Below, in pieces: positions 19,319-29,761 of a stretch of 64,000 nt of DNA; positions within the stretch are counted from its first letter, which is position 1, and every line of letters begins with the position of its first letter. Made by a program: the position numbers and the translations under genes. The DNA comes from Thermospira aquatica. GTDB lineage: Bacteria > Spirochaetota > Brevinematia > Brevinematales > Thermospiraceae. A model generated the notes under the pieces. The model was not told the DNA's origin. It worked only from the letters and a program-made list of their open reading frames with translations, and did not search any database. The stretch covers positions 2,108,001 to 2,172,000 of the forward strand of contig NZ_CP073355.1 of NCBI RefSeq assembly GCF_023525255.1. Direction: 5' to 3'.

Positions 19319-19990
19319 TCAAGAAGCTCCTTTGATAGCTCGAGAAACAAGTTCTCGAGTATAGGCTCTTACACAAACGATATCCTCATCGGTAAGTCCG
19401 GCTCCTCTTCCTACTGCCTCCCAGAGTTCCGGCGTCAAAAAGTCTCCAACATCATGGGCATCAGAATTAATAACAAGCGGAGCTTTGTATTTTTTCGCAA
19501 GAGTTACCACACGGCCATTTCCCAAACAGTTTCCCTTGCGATAGCTGATCTCCAGAGCAACACCACGTTCTGCAGCAAGAGCTACATCCTCTTCAGCAAT
19601 TATCCCGGGATGGGCAAGAATATCAACCCCTGCCAGAATAGCTGCCCTGTTTGTTCCAGGCCGAACAGGTTCTACTATCGTCTCCCCATGCATGACAACA
19701 ACATGTATCCCCTGGGCTCTTGCATATTCAGTCAGATCCTTAATCTCCTCAGGCAAGACATGGGTCAACTCTATGCCTGCCAGAACCACGATATCTCCCT
19801 GCTTCTCATTCATACGTCGGGCAAAAGGAACAACCTCCCTACAGAGGATCTCTATATTCGTAGCATCAGCATGATCGGTGATAGCAAGAGCCTCATAGTT
19901 TTTTACAATGGCACGGCGAACGTGCTCAGAGGGAATCAGTGTTCCATCACTCCAGAGAGTGTGACTGTGAAGATCAACAAGCTTCATCAA
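19319..19990 (-). CDS. PHP-family metal-dependent phosphatase/phosphodiesterase
   Basis: A 223-residue single-domain PHP protein. The metal-binding motifs are visible in order: DLHSHTLWSDG at the N-terminus, TDHAD, GIELTHV, VVMHGE, ILAHPG and NSDAHD near the C-terminus. Members include histidinol-phosphatase-like and RNase AM-like enzymes, so the substrate cannot be set. It overlaps the end of aroB by 17 bp and is followed after 2 bp by cca, so it is embedded in the envelope operon. Confidence 0.85.
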   Translation of the reverse strand: MMKLVDLHSHTLWSDGTLIPSEHVRRAIVKNYEALAITDHADATNIEILCREVVPFARRMNEKQGDIVVLAGIELTHVLPEEIKDLTEYARAQGIHVVVMHGETIVEPVRPGTNRAAILAGVDILAHPGIIAEEDVALAAERGVALEISYRKGNCLGNGRVVTLAKKYKAPLVINSDAHDVGDFLTPELWEAVGRGAGLTDEDIVCVRAYTRELVSRAIKGAS

Positions 19991-21089
19991 TTTCCTCCGC
20001 TATATTCTGCAGGTACTCTACGGCTTTTTGGATAAGATTTCCCTGGACGGGAAAACTATACGCACCTTTGTTCTTTGCCACCTCGCCAGGGCGTTGAAGA
20101 AGAACCATTTTCACCTGTCCTAAGGTGTTTTTCTTGTCAGCCAGAAGAGGTTTTTCAAGATCCTTCCAGTCTATTGTACGGATAAGGTTGGGCTTCTGCA
20201 GGATATTTAATCTTCGGAAATCATTTGCTATATTTTCCACAATCGAAGGTTTTAATAAGCCCATCTGCATAGAAATATACACTTCGCCGAGCATCCCCCA
20301 TGCTACCGCAAAACCATGGAGCAACTCATACGCCAAAACATGCTCAATCGCGTGCCCCAGCGTATGACCAAAGTTCAGAATCTGTCTGAGGTTTTGTTCT
20401 CGAGGATCTTTTGCCACTACTGAGGCTTTTATAAAGCAGCTTTTCCAGAGAAGAGTAGACCAATCCATATTTTCCCAATCACTGTGAACAAGCAAGTCAT
20501 AATACGAAACATCAGCTATGAGTGCGTGTTTTACCATCTCCACAAGCCCATTTCTTTTTTGTTCCTCGGGAAGCGTGCGCAGAAAAGCCGTATCAGTTAC
20601 CACAAGTGAAGGAAAATGAAAAGCACCGATGAGATTTTTGCCGCGGGAGGTATCAACACCTGTTTTTCCTCCGATAGAACTGTCCACCATAGCCAGGACA
20701 GTCGTAGGAATTTGAATAAAATCAATCCCTCGCATGTACATTGATGCTACAAACCCTCCAAGATCCCCGACAACCCCTCCTCCCATTGCTATTAACACAC
20801 TTTTTCTATCCCCTCCAAGTTCCAAAAGCTTCTCTGTTACCTTTACGGCTTGTTCAATGGTTTTGGAGGATTCTCCAGCAGGGATAACAATTACATCTCT
20901 TGAAAAAAAGTTTATCTCTTTTTTCCAGAGACGATAAACCTGTTCATCCGTAAGAACAAAAGCATGGCTATAAGATTTGCGAGAAACAAAATCCTTCACC
21001 GTTTTTTGCCAGTGATTCTCTCCAAAGACAATCTGATAGCAGGAAAGAGAAGAAGCAGGAATTCGCACCTTTAGCTTAGTTACGTTCAC
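19974..21089 (-). CDS. aroB: 3-dehydroquinate synthase
   Basis: A 371-residue NAD-dependent enzyme that cyclises DAHP to 3-dehydroquinate in the shikimate pathway. Motifs: GGGVVGDLGGFVASMYMRG and IQIPTTVLAMVDSSIGGKTG (NAD and phosphate binding, catalytic Lys), NFGHTLGHAIE (zinc ligands), HGFAVAWGM. The length is normal. It overlaps the skp end by 14 bp and the PHP gene by 17 bp. Its place among outer-membrane assembly genes is unusual but is probably only operon packing. Confidence 0.95.
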   Translation of the reverse strand: MNVTKLKVRIPASSLSCYQIVFGENHWQKTVKDFVSRKSYSHAFVLTDEQVYRLWKKEINFFSRDVIVIPAGESSKTIEQAVKVTEKLLELGGDRKSVLIAMGGGVVGDLGGFVASMYMRGIDFIQIPTTVLAMVDSSIGGKTGVDTSRGKNLIGAFHFPSLVVTDTAFLRTLPEEQKRNGLVEMVKHALIADVSYYDLLVHSDWENMDWSTLLWKSCFIKASVVAKDPREQNLRQILNFGHTLGHAIEHVLAYELLHGFAVAWGMLGEVYISMQMGLLKPSIVENIANDFRRLNILQKPNLIRTIDWKDLEKPLLADKKNTLGQVKMVLLQRPGEVAKNKGAYSFPVQGNLIQKAVEYLQNIAEEIDEAC

Positions 21090-21627
21090 CCAAACTTTGC
21101 TCCGCCTTTATTCTTGAGATCACATTGGCTGTAATATCGACACTTTTATCATAAAAAAGAAGCCCGGTAGTTTCCTTTGTCAAAATCAATGTGTAGCGTT
21201 TCTCGTTTCCAATTTTCTGAATCACAACAAGGATCTTGTTGTAGATATTTCTCGTAAGATCGTTACGCAAGGCATCGAGTGTCTTGTTTGCCTCTATGGT
21301 AAATTCAGCAAGTTCTTGCTTTTTTGCATCAATTTCTATCTCTCGGCGGGTTCTTTCTTCAGCAGAGAGGCTCATATAAAGCCGTTTATACTCCTCTTCC
21401 ATCGTCGCAATCACTTTCTTTTTTTCCTGGATTTGAGTATCATACTCTTGGCGTTTTTTTGCCACCTCCTGACGAATATCCTCATAACCAGGATACGCTT
21501 GAAGTATCCGATCGAAATCAACCACTGCTACCTTGACAAGTTTAAGCGCTGAAGCACTCTGCCCCCATACCGACAAAGGAGCAAGAAGACACACTACACA
21601 GAATATTGTAAACCAATTTTTCATCAT
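21076..21627 (-). CDS. skp: Skp/OmpH-family periplasmic chaperone
   Basis: A 183-residue protein with a Sec signal (ends near VWGQSASA), followed by the OmpH start KVAVVDFDRILQAYPGYEDI and a long charged coiled-coil region (about 60-125). Such trimers carry unfolded outer-membrane proteins across the periplasm to BamA, which is encoded directly upstream. I chose the ATG at 21627, with GGAGGCGG before it; the longer frame lacks a signal peptide at its start and overlaps bamA. A second ATG follows immediately. Confidence 0.85.
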   Translation of the reverse strand: MMKNWFTIFCVVCLLAPLSVWGQSASALKLVKVAVVDFDRILQAYPGYEDIRQEVAKKRQEYDTQIQEKKKVIATMEEEYKRLYMSLSAEERTRREIEIDAKKQELAEFTIEANKTLDALRNDLTRNIYNKILVVIQKIGNEKRYTLILTKETTGLLFYDKSVDITANVISRIKAEQSLGERN

Positions 21628-21635
21628 CCGCCTCC

Positions 21636-24068
21636 TTAAAACATTCCCTGAATAGAAAATACAAACTGCCAATCACTAAAGAACTCATCGGTCTTTTCAA
21701 ATCGAAAACGTTTCTCCTGGGAATCATAGTATCCGCGTCTGACCAGGTAAAACCTGAGAGGAAATCCAGGAATATTCAATCGAATACCCGGTCCAAAGCT
21801 AAACATCGTTCCCTCAGGATTGAGAGGAGCTATGCCACTCCATGTAGACCAGAGATTTCCTACATCACAGATAAACACTCCCCACACCCATATCTGATAA
21901 ATCTGATAGCGCAGCTCAAAACTGTTATAAAGCTTGGACTCCCCTCCACGAACCAGCCCCATCCAACCCCGTAGTTCCCAGATACCATCATAGCGCAAGA
22001 CCTCGTTCGCTGCATACTCCTTTAATCCATTCATAAACTGGGGAAGAAGAAACTCTGTAGAAATATTGTACGCCAATACGATTTTCCATATTGGATTAAA
22101 ATACGTGCTATAAAAGAACTTCGTTTTTATAAAATGGCTTTCTCCACCCAAAATCCCCCCATACGAGGTTAGATTTGCCTGAAAAATACTTCCCCTCGTT
22201 GGTTCAAAAGGATTATCCGTAGAGTTACGAGTTGCCGACAATCCAAAATAATTTCGAAAACGCCAGCCTTTTTTCAAATCATCCTGAAGGGTTACGTTGG
22301 TATCCCAGTGATCAGAGAACGTAAGGGGAAGAGTAAAATTAGCGCCTGTATCCTGATAAAACGAAGTTCCCAGAGAGAAACCACCCTGCCAGTAAATACC
22401 AAAACGACGACCAAGATTGATACCAAGATTGATACTATCTCTATAGTATTGTTTATCATTTGTAAGTGTGGTCAAACTATTACTCGGATTATCATGATAA
22501 TTAAAATCTGAACCATCGATCACACCATCCCCATCATCATCTGTTGGCACACTCTTAAACCAGTCCCTGCTATACCCCAGAGAAACACCTGCAGAGATTG
22601 GTTGATCAAAAAGATACGGCTCTTGAAAACCAAGACTGATAGACTGCCTACGTTCTGCCCATTCCCCTCGAGCGGTAACCGTTCTCCCTGTCCCGAGAAA
22701 GTTTTTCTCTGAAACCTGAAGATAGGCAGAAAAACCACTCTCAAAACCATACGTCACACCAAAGGTAAACAAACCCGTCCTCGTCTCTTCTACATCAATA
22801 TTCAGATTCACCAGACCCTCAGCAGAACCCGGGAAAGGATTTACCTGAACATCTGAGAAATATTCCAACTGCATGAGACGATTTTTCGTTTGCTCTACCT
22901 TGCGATTAACATACATCTCGCCTTCCTGAAAAATCAACTCACGCTGGATCACCTTGGTTTTTGTTCGTGTATTCCCTGTTATAAGAATTTTTTCAATATG
23001 CGCTCTTTTACCTTCATAAATCATAAGCCGACTATCAATAACATTCGTGTTTTCACGTTTCTCGGGAATCAAAATAACATTTGCATACAGGTACCCATTG
23101 TCAGCATATCTTGAATAGATCGCATACCGTCCCATTTCCATCTGGATATAATCATACACACTTCCCTCTTTTAGAGAAACAAGAGAACGAAGATCTTCAG
23201 TAGAGTATATGGTATTATTTTCGATAGAAATATTCCCTGTAAAATACTTTTCTCCCTCCGCGATATCTATCTCCACATAGATAGCAGGATGATTGTCTTT
23301 ACCTACATTGGTAACATACCATGTATGACGGTTAATTTTTACATCAAAGTATCCTTTCTTTTTGTAGAGATATTGAATAAGCTTCTCGTCTTCTTCAAAC
23401 TCATCTTCTTTTAGGACACCCGAAACAACAAACCAAAATTTCTCCTTGGTTTTCATGGCATTTTTGATCTCACCAGCTTTCACTGCCTCATTCCCTGTAA
23501 TGATAATCTTTTCAACAACCACTTTTTTCTTGGCATCTACCACAAAGGTAATATCATAAGCATTGGTGCGTTTTTTTACATCGTAAGGTTCTTTTTGTAC
23601 ATCAATAGAAACGTCACGAAATCCTTCTGATATATATTTCTGTTTAATAATGGCTATGGATTCACTTATCATCGATTCAGTAAAATATCCTTCTTCTTTG
23701 ATGGGAATAGCACTTTTCATGTCTTCTACAGAAAGAAAACCTGGATTTTTAAAACGTATCCAGCGCACATAAGGATTTTCCTTCACTTTGTATATCAATC
23801 TATAACCATTGGTCAGTCGCTCTCGTTCTACGCGGATGTCCTCGAATTTTCCCGTTTTGAAGAGATTCTTTACACTTTCGTTAATATTATCTACCAAGAA
23901 CATATCCCCTTTCTTAATTGTTACTAACCCCCTCATTTCTGAGAGAGGCATATTTTGAAGTCCTTCAAAAACAACCTCCTGCACAATGTTCCCTTCTTGA
24001 GCTATACTTCCAGTAACTACTCCCAAAAAAAGGAAAAAGAAAAATCCAAGCAATAAACTTCTCTGCAT
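21636..24068 (-). CDS. bamA: outer-membrane protein assembly factor BamA
   Basis: An 810-residue Omp85 protein. A signal peptide (1-23, ending SIAQ) is followed by five POTRA domains to about residue 425 (the first begins IVQEVVFEGLQNMP) and a C-terminal 16-strand barrel ending in FSIQGMF with the usual terminal Phe. The barrel has the conserved VRGGESKLYNSFELRY region. It folds and inserts barrels in the outer membrane and is essential in diderms. skp starts 9 bp downstream, tamB ends 9 bp upstream. Confidence 0.95.
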   Translation of the reverse strand: MQRSLLLGFFFFLFLGVVTGSIAQEGNIVQEVVFEGLQNMPLSEMRGLVTIKKGDMFLVDNINESVKNLFKTGKFEDIRVERERLTNGYRLIYKVKENPYVRWIRFKNPGFLSVEDMKSAIPIKEEGYFTESMISESIAIIKQKYISEGFRDVSIDVQKEPYDVKKRTNAYDITFVVDAKKKVVVEKIIITGNEAVKAGEIKNAMKTKEKFWFVVSGVLKEDEFEEDEKLIQYLYKKKGYFDVKINRHTWYVTNVGKDNHPAIYVEIDIAEGEKYFTGNISIENNTIYSTEDLRSLVSLKEGSVYDYIQMEMGRYAIYSRYADNGYLYANVILIPEKRENTNVIDSRLMIYEGKRAHIEKILITGNTRTKTKVIQRELIFQEGEMYVNRKVEQTKNRLMQLEYFSDVQVNPFPGSAEGLVNLNIDVEETRTGLFTFGVTYGFESGFSAYLQVSEKNFLGTGRTVTARGEWAERRQSISLGFQEPYLFDQPISAGVSLGYSRDWFKSVPTDDDGDGVIDGSDFNYHDNPSNSLTTLTNDKQYYRDSINLGINLGRRFGIYWQGGFSLGTSFYQDTGANFTLPLTFSDHWDTNVTLQDDLKKGWRFRNYFGLSATRNSTDNPFEPTRGSIFQANLTSYGGILGGESHFIKTKFFYSTYFNPIWKIVLAYNISTEFLLPQFMNGLKEYAANEVLRYDGIWELRGWMGLVRGGESKLYNSFELRYQIYQIWVWGVFICDVGNLWSTWSGIAPLNPEGTMFSFGPGIRLNIPGFPLRFYLVRRGYYDSQEKRFRFEKTDEFFSDWQFVFSIQGMF

Positions 24069-24077
24069 ATCCTGCTC

Positions 24078-27000
24078 CTAAAATCTCCGTTTATAGTTAA
24101 TCTCTATCTTTTGTTCATACTCAAGCGTTTCAGTGGTATTGAGCAACGGTTCATAAGACCATCCTACCTCTACTCCCTGCAGAGAGTAGCTCACACCAAA
24201 GCTATATACCGGTCTCAATGTCACCTGGTTGCTTCCAAAAACTCCCTGCAACGCAATATCAGCTTCCACAAAAATATTGGGAAGGATATATCTCCCCACA
24301 GAAAGAGAGGTTCCCTCCAACAAAGCCGGCAGGGTAAGGTTGGAGATACCTCCTGTCAAGTATCTCGCGTAATTCTGTGCCAGAGTGCTTCGAATAACAA
24401 ACATATCTAATCCCAACTGTTGTCTTAGCCTGGCTGAAAATGGCGAGAGAATAAGCACCTCTTCTGCTAGCCCTGCGCCTGTGGAAAATAGCGATGCCAC
24501 TGTTTGAGACGATACATTTGTATTCGTGACCATTTGAGGCAAACCAAGATAGCTGATAATCTCCTCCTTTCGTCTCTCTGGAACAGAATAAAAATTTACC
24601 AGATTTATTTTAGGGAGTTTTCCCAGAAAGGTCAAATAAATTTCGATATTATCTTGAAGACTCCTATATCGGTACTTCGATTGGAATTCAACCTCTGGTA
24701 AAAAATCATTTTCAAAACTTACTATTCCTTCTACAATCTGAAAATTCTGAGTAAGGTATCGCAACCTACCTGAAGCAACAGAGAGCTTTCCCTTGAGCGA
24801 AGGTTGTGGAAGAGCCCCACTTATCTTAAGCACTGAGCCTGGTTCAAAAACCATATCCACCACCTCACTTTGAAACGCCAGGCGCTGATCAAGAAACACA
24901 GAGAGAGCAAGTTGAACAGGAAGGAAAAACTCATTCCCCCTGCTCCAGAAATCCTGCAAACTCACCCAGATACGCGATTGACGAAGTCGAAGATTTCCCC
25001 CAACCGTAATATCATCCAGGGAGCCACCTATGGTCAATATTTCTGGTTGTATAACTCCCGTAAACACAGGTGTCTGAAAACGAAAAACATCAGACGAACG
25101 CTGAGCACCCAAACGAAAAGAAAACAAGCCATTCTGAAACGGTTTCATTGCCCCCTGAATCCAGAAAACTCCTGTTGATGTGGCAAGCTTCTGCCTTGGA
25201 AGCACAATCTCATCTCCCGAAAAAGACAGGGTCAAATACTGGTTGGTAATTTTTGTTACCACTCCAGGAATAGTCAAAGAAACACCCTGAAGCTGAAGGG
25301 ATCCACCAAGAGAAGGTTCTGCTTGACTTCCTGTAAGTGAGATCTGCGCGAACATCGCACCACTTACACGAATATTCCACCACTTATCTAAAAAGTCAAA
25401 ACTTGCCCTATTCCTGCTCGTAAGGTTGAGTGTTTGTCCCATGCTTCCAGAAAGATTGCCACTTACAAAGGGGAAAAGATATTCTACATTCAAAGCCCTA
25501 TCTCTAACTTTATACATTCCGTTAAAACCATAGAGCTGTTTTTTTGTAAAGACTACCTCATCTTGTTTAAAAAGAACCTCTCCACTAAAAGATGGTTGCG
25601 GCTTCCCAAAAAAAATCCAGTTCGGAACGCGATAGGAAAAAAAGTATTGTGCCTCTTTTTGCTCGTAAGCGCCAATGAATTGCATTTGAAAAAGCTTTTT
25701 ATCCTGTGCCGAGAGAAAAAAATTCCACCCACCTTGCTGTCTTTTTATGTCCCAAAAACCATCTCCACTCATCTCCCAGCCCTGCCACTTCCCTGTGATA
25801 TTGTAAATATCAAGACGGGAACCAATTTTTTTCACATCTTTCAAGGCAATTTCTACGTTTTCTCCTGCCATTATCACCTGTCCCTCAGCATCAAAGTCCA
25901 TCCCCTGTCCTTGAAGCTTTCCTACTACATCCAGGATATACTTTGAGCCATCAGGGAAACGGATACCAACCTTTCGGAAATCCCCTATCATCTGCCATGT
26001 TTGTTCTTCCATCCGAAGGCGAACCCCTCCACCACGGATAAAAAACACTTGAGCATCAAGACCTGTGCGTGTTTGAGCCATCATGCCCTTTCCTATGAGC
26101 ACATCTCCCTGGAGATTTAACCAAAAATTTTCTATCTGTAAAGCATTATTAGAAGAGACAAGCTTCAAACGAAGTTCATAAGGAGTTTTATTCATAAAAA
26201 GTGTGGTCCTCATTTCCAGCCCGGAGATGAATCCCTTTTTCCATTGATAAAAACCCCGGCTTTGAACAAAAGAAGAGAGAGACTTTGAAAGATAAAAAGG
26301 CATCGAAGATATCTCCCAATCCAATCTCCCATCCTCAAGGGTATGTTCAAATCGAACCTGAATATTTGTTTTTACGAGTAAATTTCCTTTGCCATTTTCT
26401 TCAAGACCATCCCACGTATACTTCAACTCAAATGGTGTTTGCCCCAAAAGTGGAAATCTGGCATTTCCCGTCATGGTGATATACATCCATCGCCTTTCAG
26501 GATAGTTTACATCTACAGTTATTACACCTTTTTGAATCCCTTCTCTACTAAGAAAGAGATTGGATAAGAAAACATGGGTGTTTGTCGGTGTAGGCACAAA
26601 AATCGTATAATCAGTCCCTGCAAGAAAACTTCTTCCCTGCAAAAATAACTTTCCCTGCATTTTCCCGAAGATTGAAATCTCTCCCCGAGGAGTCATAAAA
26701 AAAGATCCCTTTGTTGAAAGCTTCATCCTCTCAAGATCAAAACCAGAGAAAAAAACAGTTTTTGAAAGTGCTTTTCCCTCTATATCACGCCCCTCAAAAT
26801 CCACGGAAACATCCTTGCCTATTCGACCTGAAAATCGAAGGTTATGATTATTATCACTTACAAAGACAAGCTCATTGGTTTCAAAATGGTATTGAATACG
26901 ACTACTCCCCGTTTTTCCCCCATTAACCGCAAAATCATGAATCACGAGCGAACCTTCCTGTCCTTTAGACACAAGAGAAACCTTTCCACTGAGAAAGAGG

Positions 27001-28064
27001 AAGTTAGGTATCACCATCAATGAATCACATTGCCCATCTAACACCATCCCCGAGGAAAGATTTTGCCATCTTGCCCTGGCTTGTCCCCCTTTTTTAGTAT
27101 TCAGCGTAAACTCTCCTCTTTCAGGACCGGAGTTAAAAGAAAACATCTGACTATTTGAACCTTTGAGAGATATCTCTAAAAGAGACTTTTGTTTCTCCCA
27201 TGTCATATACGCAAGATACTCACCAGGAGAAAAATAGTGCTCAAATATACCTTTCTCTCCAAGCCGGGAATACTCAAGTTTTCCTTTTTGCCTGTAAGAA
27301 AACGTTTCATTCTGGAAATCAACATGAAATTCCTCGGTGGCATTTGTTACTACCAGATCATGTTGACGATAGAGGGATAAATCCAAACGAAGGTTCGTCA
27401 ACAGAGCAACAGAAAACCCTCCCACAGACAAAGAAAGACCACTTTCTACGAGTGTATTCCACCAATGTGGTCCATACGATAGCAATCGTAGATTCCCACT
27501 CCCGCGAAGATACTCCATACCATATACATCAAAAATACTTATATCCCCTGTATAAAATCCTTCCCACCCAATGGGTTTCATCCGAAATAAAGCTCGGTCT
27601 ACTTGAAAACGAGCAAAAAGTGTTTGCCAAAAAGATATGCGAAAATCACTTTTGGTGACAACAATAGTAGGATAAAAACCCTTCAAAGAAAAGGAGGAAG
27701 AAGCAGTAAAATACCGAAAAAGTTCATTGATAACAAGATCCCCTTCTCCGCTATCTATCTCAATTCTATACACGGATCTCACAGGATCCCAGAAAATATT
27801 GGGAAGATAAAAAATACGAACCCGTCGTACCACGAGACTACCTGTTTCTCCCGTGCGCAAAACCACATTTTTCGCCCCAAAAAAAACAAAGGGCATATTG
27901 TAAAGCCTTTCAATCGTTATGGAGATATCAGGAAATTGCTGAGCTAAAAACGCTTCAATGGCAGACTTTTGTCTTGCCAGCAGAACATCGACAGCGACCA
28001 TCCCGAGAACGTAAAGAAGAAGCCCCGTCAGTAAGGCCAGAACTATGCGTTTCAGAGAAAACAT
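24078..28064 (-). CDS. tamB: TamB-like translocation and assembly / lipid-transfer protein
   Basis: A 1328-residue protein with one N-terminal signal-anchor helix (about 5-25) and then an almost unbroken beta-rich body. The C-terminal 300 residues match the DUF490/TamB domain (SVASGRLRYLTQNFQIVEG, FLGKLPKINLVNFYSVP, IEINYKRRF end). Such proteins span the periplasm as a groove; they help TamA/BamA insert proteins and move phospholipids. No tamA is visible, and the direct neighbour is bamA, which fits reports that TamB pairs with BamA where TamA is missing. Length is typical. Confidence 0.88.
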   Translation of the reverse strand: MFSLKRIVLALLTGLLLYVLGMVAVDVLLARQKSAIEAFLAQQFPDISITIERLYNMPFVFFGAKNVVLRTGETGSLVVRRVRIFYLPNIFWDPVRSVYRIEIDSGEGDLVINELFRYFTASSSFSLKGFYPTIVVTKSDFRISFWQTLFARFQVDRALFRMKPIGWEGFYTGDISIFDVYGMEYLRGSGNLRLLSYGPHWWNTLVESGLSLSVGGFSVALLTNLRLDLSLYRQHDLVVTNATEEFHVDFQNETFSYRQKGKLEYSRLGEKGIFEHYFSPGEYLAYMTWEKQKSLLEISLKGSNSQMFSFNSGPERGEFTLNTKKGGQARARWQNLSSGMVLDGQCDSLMVIPNFLFLSGKVSLVSKGQEGSLVIHDFAVNGGKTGSSRIQYHFETNELVFVSDNNHNLRFSGRIGKDVSVDFEGRDIEGKALSKTVFFSGFDLERMKLSTKGSFFMTPRGEISIFGKMQGKLFLQGRSFLAGTDYTIFVPTPTNTHVFLSNLFLSREGIQKGVITVDVNYPERRWMYITMTGNARFPLLGQTPFELKYTWDGLEENGKGNLLVKTNIQVRFEHTLEDGRLDWEISSMPFYLSKSLSSFVQSRGFYQWKKGFISGLEMRTTLFMNKTPYELRLKLVSSNNALQIENFWLNLQGDVLIGKGMMAQTRTGLDAQVFFIRGGGVRLRMEEQTWQMIGDFRKVGIRFPDGSKYILDVVGKLQGQGMDFDAEGQVIMAGENVEIALKDVKKIGSRLDIYNITGKWQGWEMSGDGFWDIKRQQGGWNFFLSAQDKKLFQMQFIGAYEQKEAQYFFSYRVPNWIFFGKPQPSFSGEVLFKQDEVVFTKKQLYGFNGMYKVRDRALNVEYLFPFVSGNLSGSMGQTLNLTSRNRASFDFLDKWWNIRVSGAMFAQISLTGSQAEPSLGGSLQLQGVSLTIPGVVTKITNQYLTLSFSGDEIVLPRQKLATSTGVFWIQGAMKPFQNGLFSFRLGAQRSSDVFRFQTPVFTGVIQPEILTIGGSLDDITVGGNLRLRQSRIWVSLQDFWSRGNEFFLPVQLALSVFLDQRLAFQSEVVDMVFEPGSVLKISGALPQPSLKGKLSVASGRLRYLTQNFQIVEGIVSFENDFLPEVEFQSKYRYRSLQDNIEIYLTFLGKLPKINLVNFYSVPERRKEEIISYLGLPQMVTNTNVSSQTVASLFSTGAGLAEEVLILSPFSARLRQQLGLDMFVIRSTLAQNYARYLTGGISNLTLPALLEGTSLSVGRYILPNIFVEADIALQGVFGSNQVTLRPVYSFGVSYSLQGVEVGWSYEPLLNTTETLEYEQKIEINYKRRF

Positions 28065-28093
28065 GGCCTTGGAGTACTAATCTCTATTCATAT

Positions 28094-29626
28094 TTATTTC
28101 TGACCTTTTGCACTTTCATCCAGGGTATTGACCAGTGTGGTAATTGCCTGCTTGGTGGCATTTTGAATAGCCTGCTCGCCGTTCAAACCAGCACCCTTCG
28201 ATTTAAAGGGTTTCCCCTGTTCAATCTTTCCTGTCTTAATTTCAATCCAATCATAGGAAACACTGGCATCAGCGACATACATGGAAGCAAGAGCATCGAT
28301 GTTAACCAGATCTCCTGCATTCCCTAACAGATTGACATCCAGGGTGACGTACAATAGGCGTTGAATCTGAGGAAAAGAAGCACGAAGATAGGCCAAAAGT
28401 GTCTCTTTTGCCTTTTTTTCTGCATCAAAGTCTATCTCGGGAAGCTCAATTTCAACAACATGAAAACCTTTTTGAGACAGCTGGGCGCTTAAAGCGGCAT
28501 TATCAGCTTGTACGAGATTATAACTTGCTGTACCGCGCCCCTCCTTTACCTTTTTCAAAAGTATTACTGTTGTACTCTGGGCCTTGAAACGAGGAGAGAC
28601 CTTGAGCGAAAGTTCAATACGGTTTTTGTTTTTCACTGCCTCGAGTTGCTCTTCTAACTCACTGTCAAGGGCAATAATATTGCTATACGTTTTAAAAGAA
28701 AACGTAATCGTCACAGATATATTGTCAGAAGCATTCACACTTTGAACCTCATAGGTCATCTTTCCCCGGGCATCCGTCGTCGTACCTCCCTTTGAGACGA
28801 GAGAAGCCCTGGAAGAAACAGCCTCAAGGGGAATGCCACTCAGAGGCGAATTCTTCTCCGTATCCGTCAACTGAACCACAATAGGATCACTCCCACCCTC
28901 AAGATATGCATAGACAGGAGAAGAAACAAGCTGAAGAGAAAGTCTCTGGTAAAGAGAGAGAAGGGTTGTCCGTATCTCTTCGTAAACGTCTTCATTCTCC
29001 GCTGCTTTCCCACTGATAAGGAGCCCCTGCCAGAGAGCTTCAAGAGCTGGCTGATAGTATCGCTGGCTCATAAGGGTTTTGGCATCACTCAGGTATTTTT
29101 GAGAGGTGATGCGTTGGCTCGCCACAAGTTTCTGCTGTTTTTCCCGCTCCTTTTCTATCCAGCTCTTTGAGATCTTGAGAAGCGTATACATGGTGTAAGT
29201 GCCATCATCGTATCGCTCATAGTACACATCCTCCACATCAACACTGATGTCTGCCTTTCCCTTCCCTTCAATGCTCTCTTGAACCTGTTGTTCAAAGAGA
29301 GAAGCGTTATCAGACTCTGTGCCCGTAGCCTTGTATGAGAGTTTTCTCGTAACCCGTATCCCTATATAATCTATAAGTTGTTTTGTTGCGTCAGAAACAG
29401 CCATTTTTTTCGCAGCCTGGAGAGATGCTTGTTTTTCTGCTATGCCCACAAAGTAGACGTTCTTGGCATCCTTTTTGGGAGTAATAATCCAGGCAGGTTT
29501 TTCAGCAGCTGATCTCTCGACAACCTTTGGCACATAAGAACCCCTTCCTGCAGAACCACATCCCAGAGATATCAGAAAAAAAACCAAGAAAAAAAACCGT
29601 CCTATTGTATGGTATTGAAATCTCAT
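28094..29626 (-). CDS. LPP20-like outer-membrane lipoprotein
   Basis: A 510-residue lipoprotein with lipobox LISLGC. The segment KPAWIITP...YFVGIAEKQASLQAAKKMAVSDATKQLIDYIG is typical of the LPP20 fold, followed by a coiled segment (EKEREKQQKLVASQRITSQ), a Big-like beta domain (about 230-300, RGKMTYEVQSV), and a C-terminal alpha/beta domain. It is the first gene of the minus-strand operon that contains tamB and bamA, so a role in outer-membrane assembly is possible. The exact function is unknown. Confidence 0.65.
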   Translation of the reverse strand: MRFQYHTIGRFFFLVFFLISLGCGSAGRGSYVPKVVERSAAEKPAWIITPKKDAKNVYFVGIAEKQASLQAAKKMAVSDATKQLIDYIGIRVTRKLSYKATGTESDNASLFEQQVQESIEGKGKADISVDVEDVYYERYDDGTYTMYTLLKISKSWIEKEREKQQKLVASQRITSQKYLSDAKTLMSQRYYQPALEALWQGLLISGKAAENEDVYEEIRTTLLSLYQRLSLQLVSSPVYAYLEGGSDPIVVQLTDTEKNSPLSGIPLEAVSSRASLVSKGGTTTDARGKMTYEVQSVNASDNISVTITFSFKTYSNIIALDSELEEQLEAVKNKNRIELSLKVSPRFKAQSTTVILLKKVKEGRGTASYNLVQADNAALSAQLSQKGFHVVEIELPEIDFDAEKKAKETLLAYLRASFPQIQRLLYVTLDVNLLGNAGDLVNIDALASMYVADASVSYDWIEIKTGKIEQGKPFKSKGAGLNGEQAIQNATKQAITTLVNTLDESAKGQK

Positions 29627-29657
29627 ATCTTGCCTCCGATCAAAATTTTCTCTTTAT

Positions 29658-29686
29658 ATTTTATCCTCATTTTGTAAAAATATCAA
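29658..29686 (-). promoter_or_regulatory. promoter of the LPP20-tamB-bamA operon
   Basis: Minus strand: -35 TTGATA (29686-29681), 17-bp spacer, -10 TAAAAT (29663-29658), about 30 bp before the ATG at 29626, which has RBS GGAGGC. Confidence 0.55.
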
Positions 29687-29761
29687 ATGAAAGCGATTTT
29701 CCCGTTTTAAATTTTTCTTTCGCACACCATTACCCTCACTTTCCATGGCAAGCCTGCCGAA

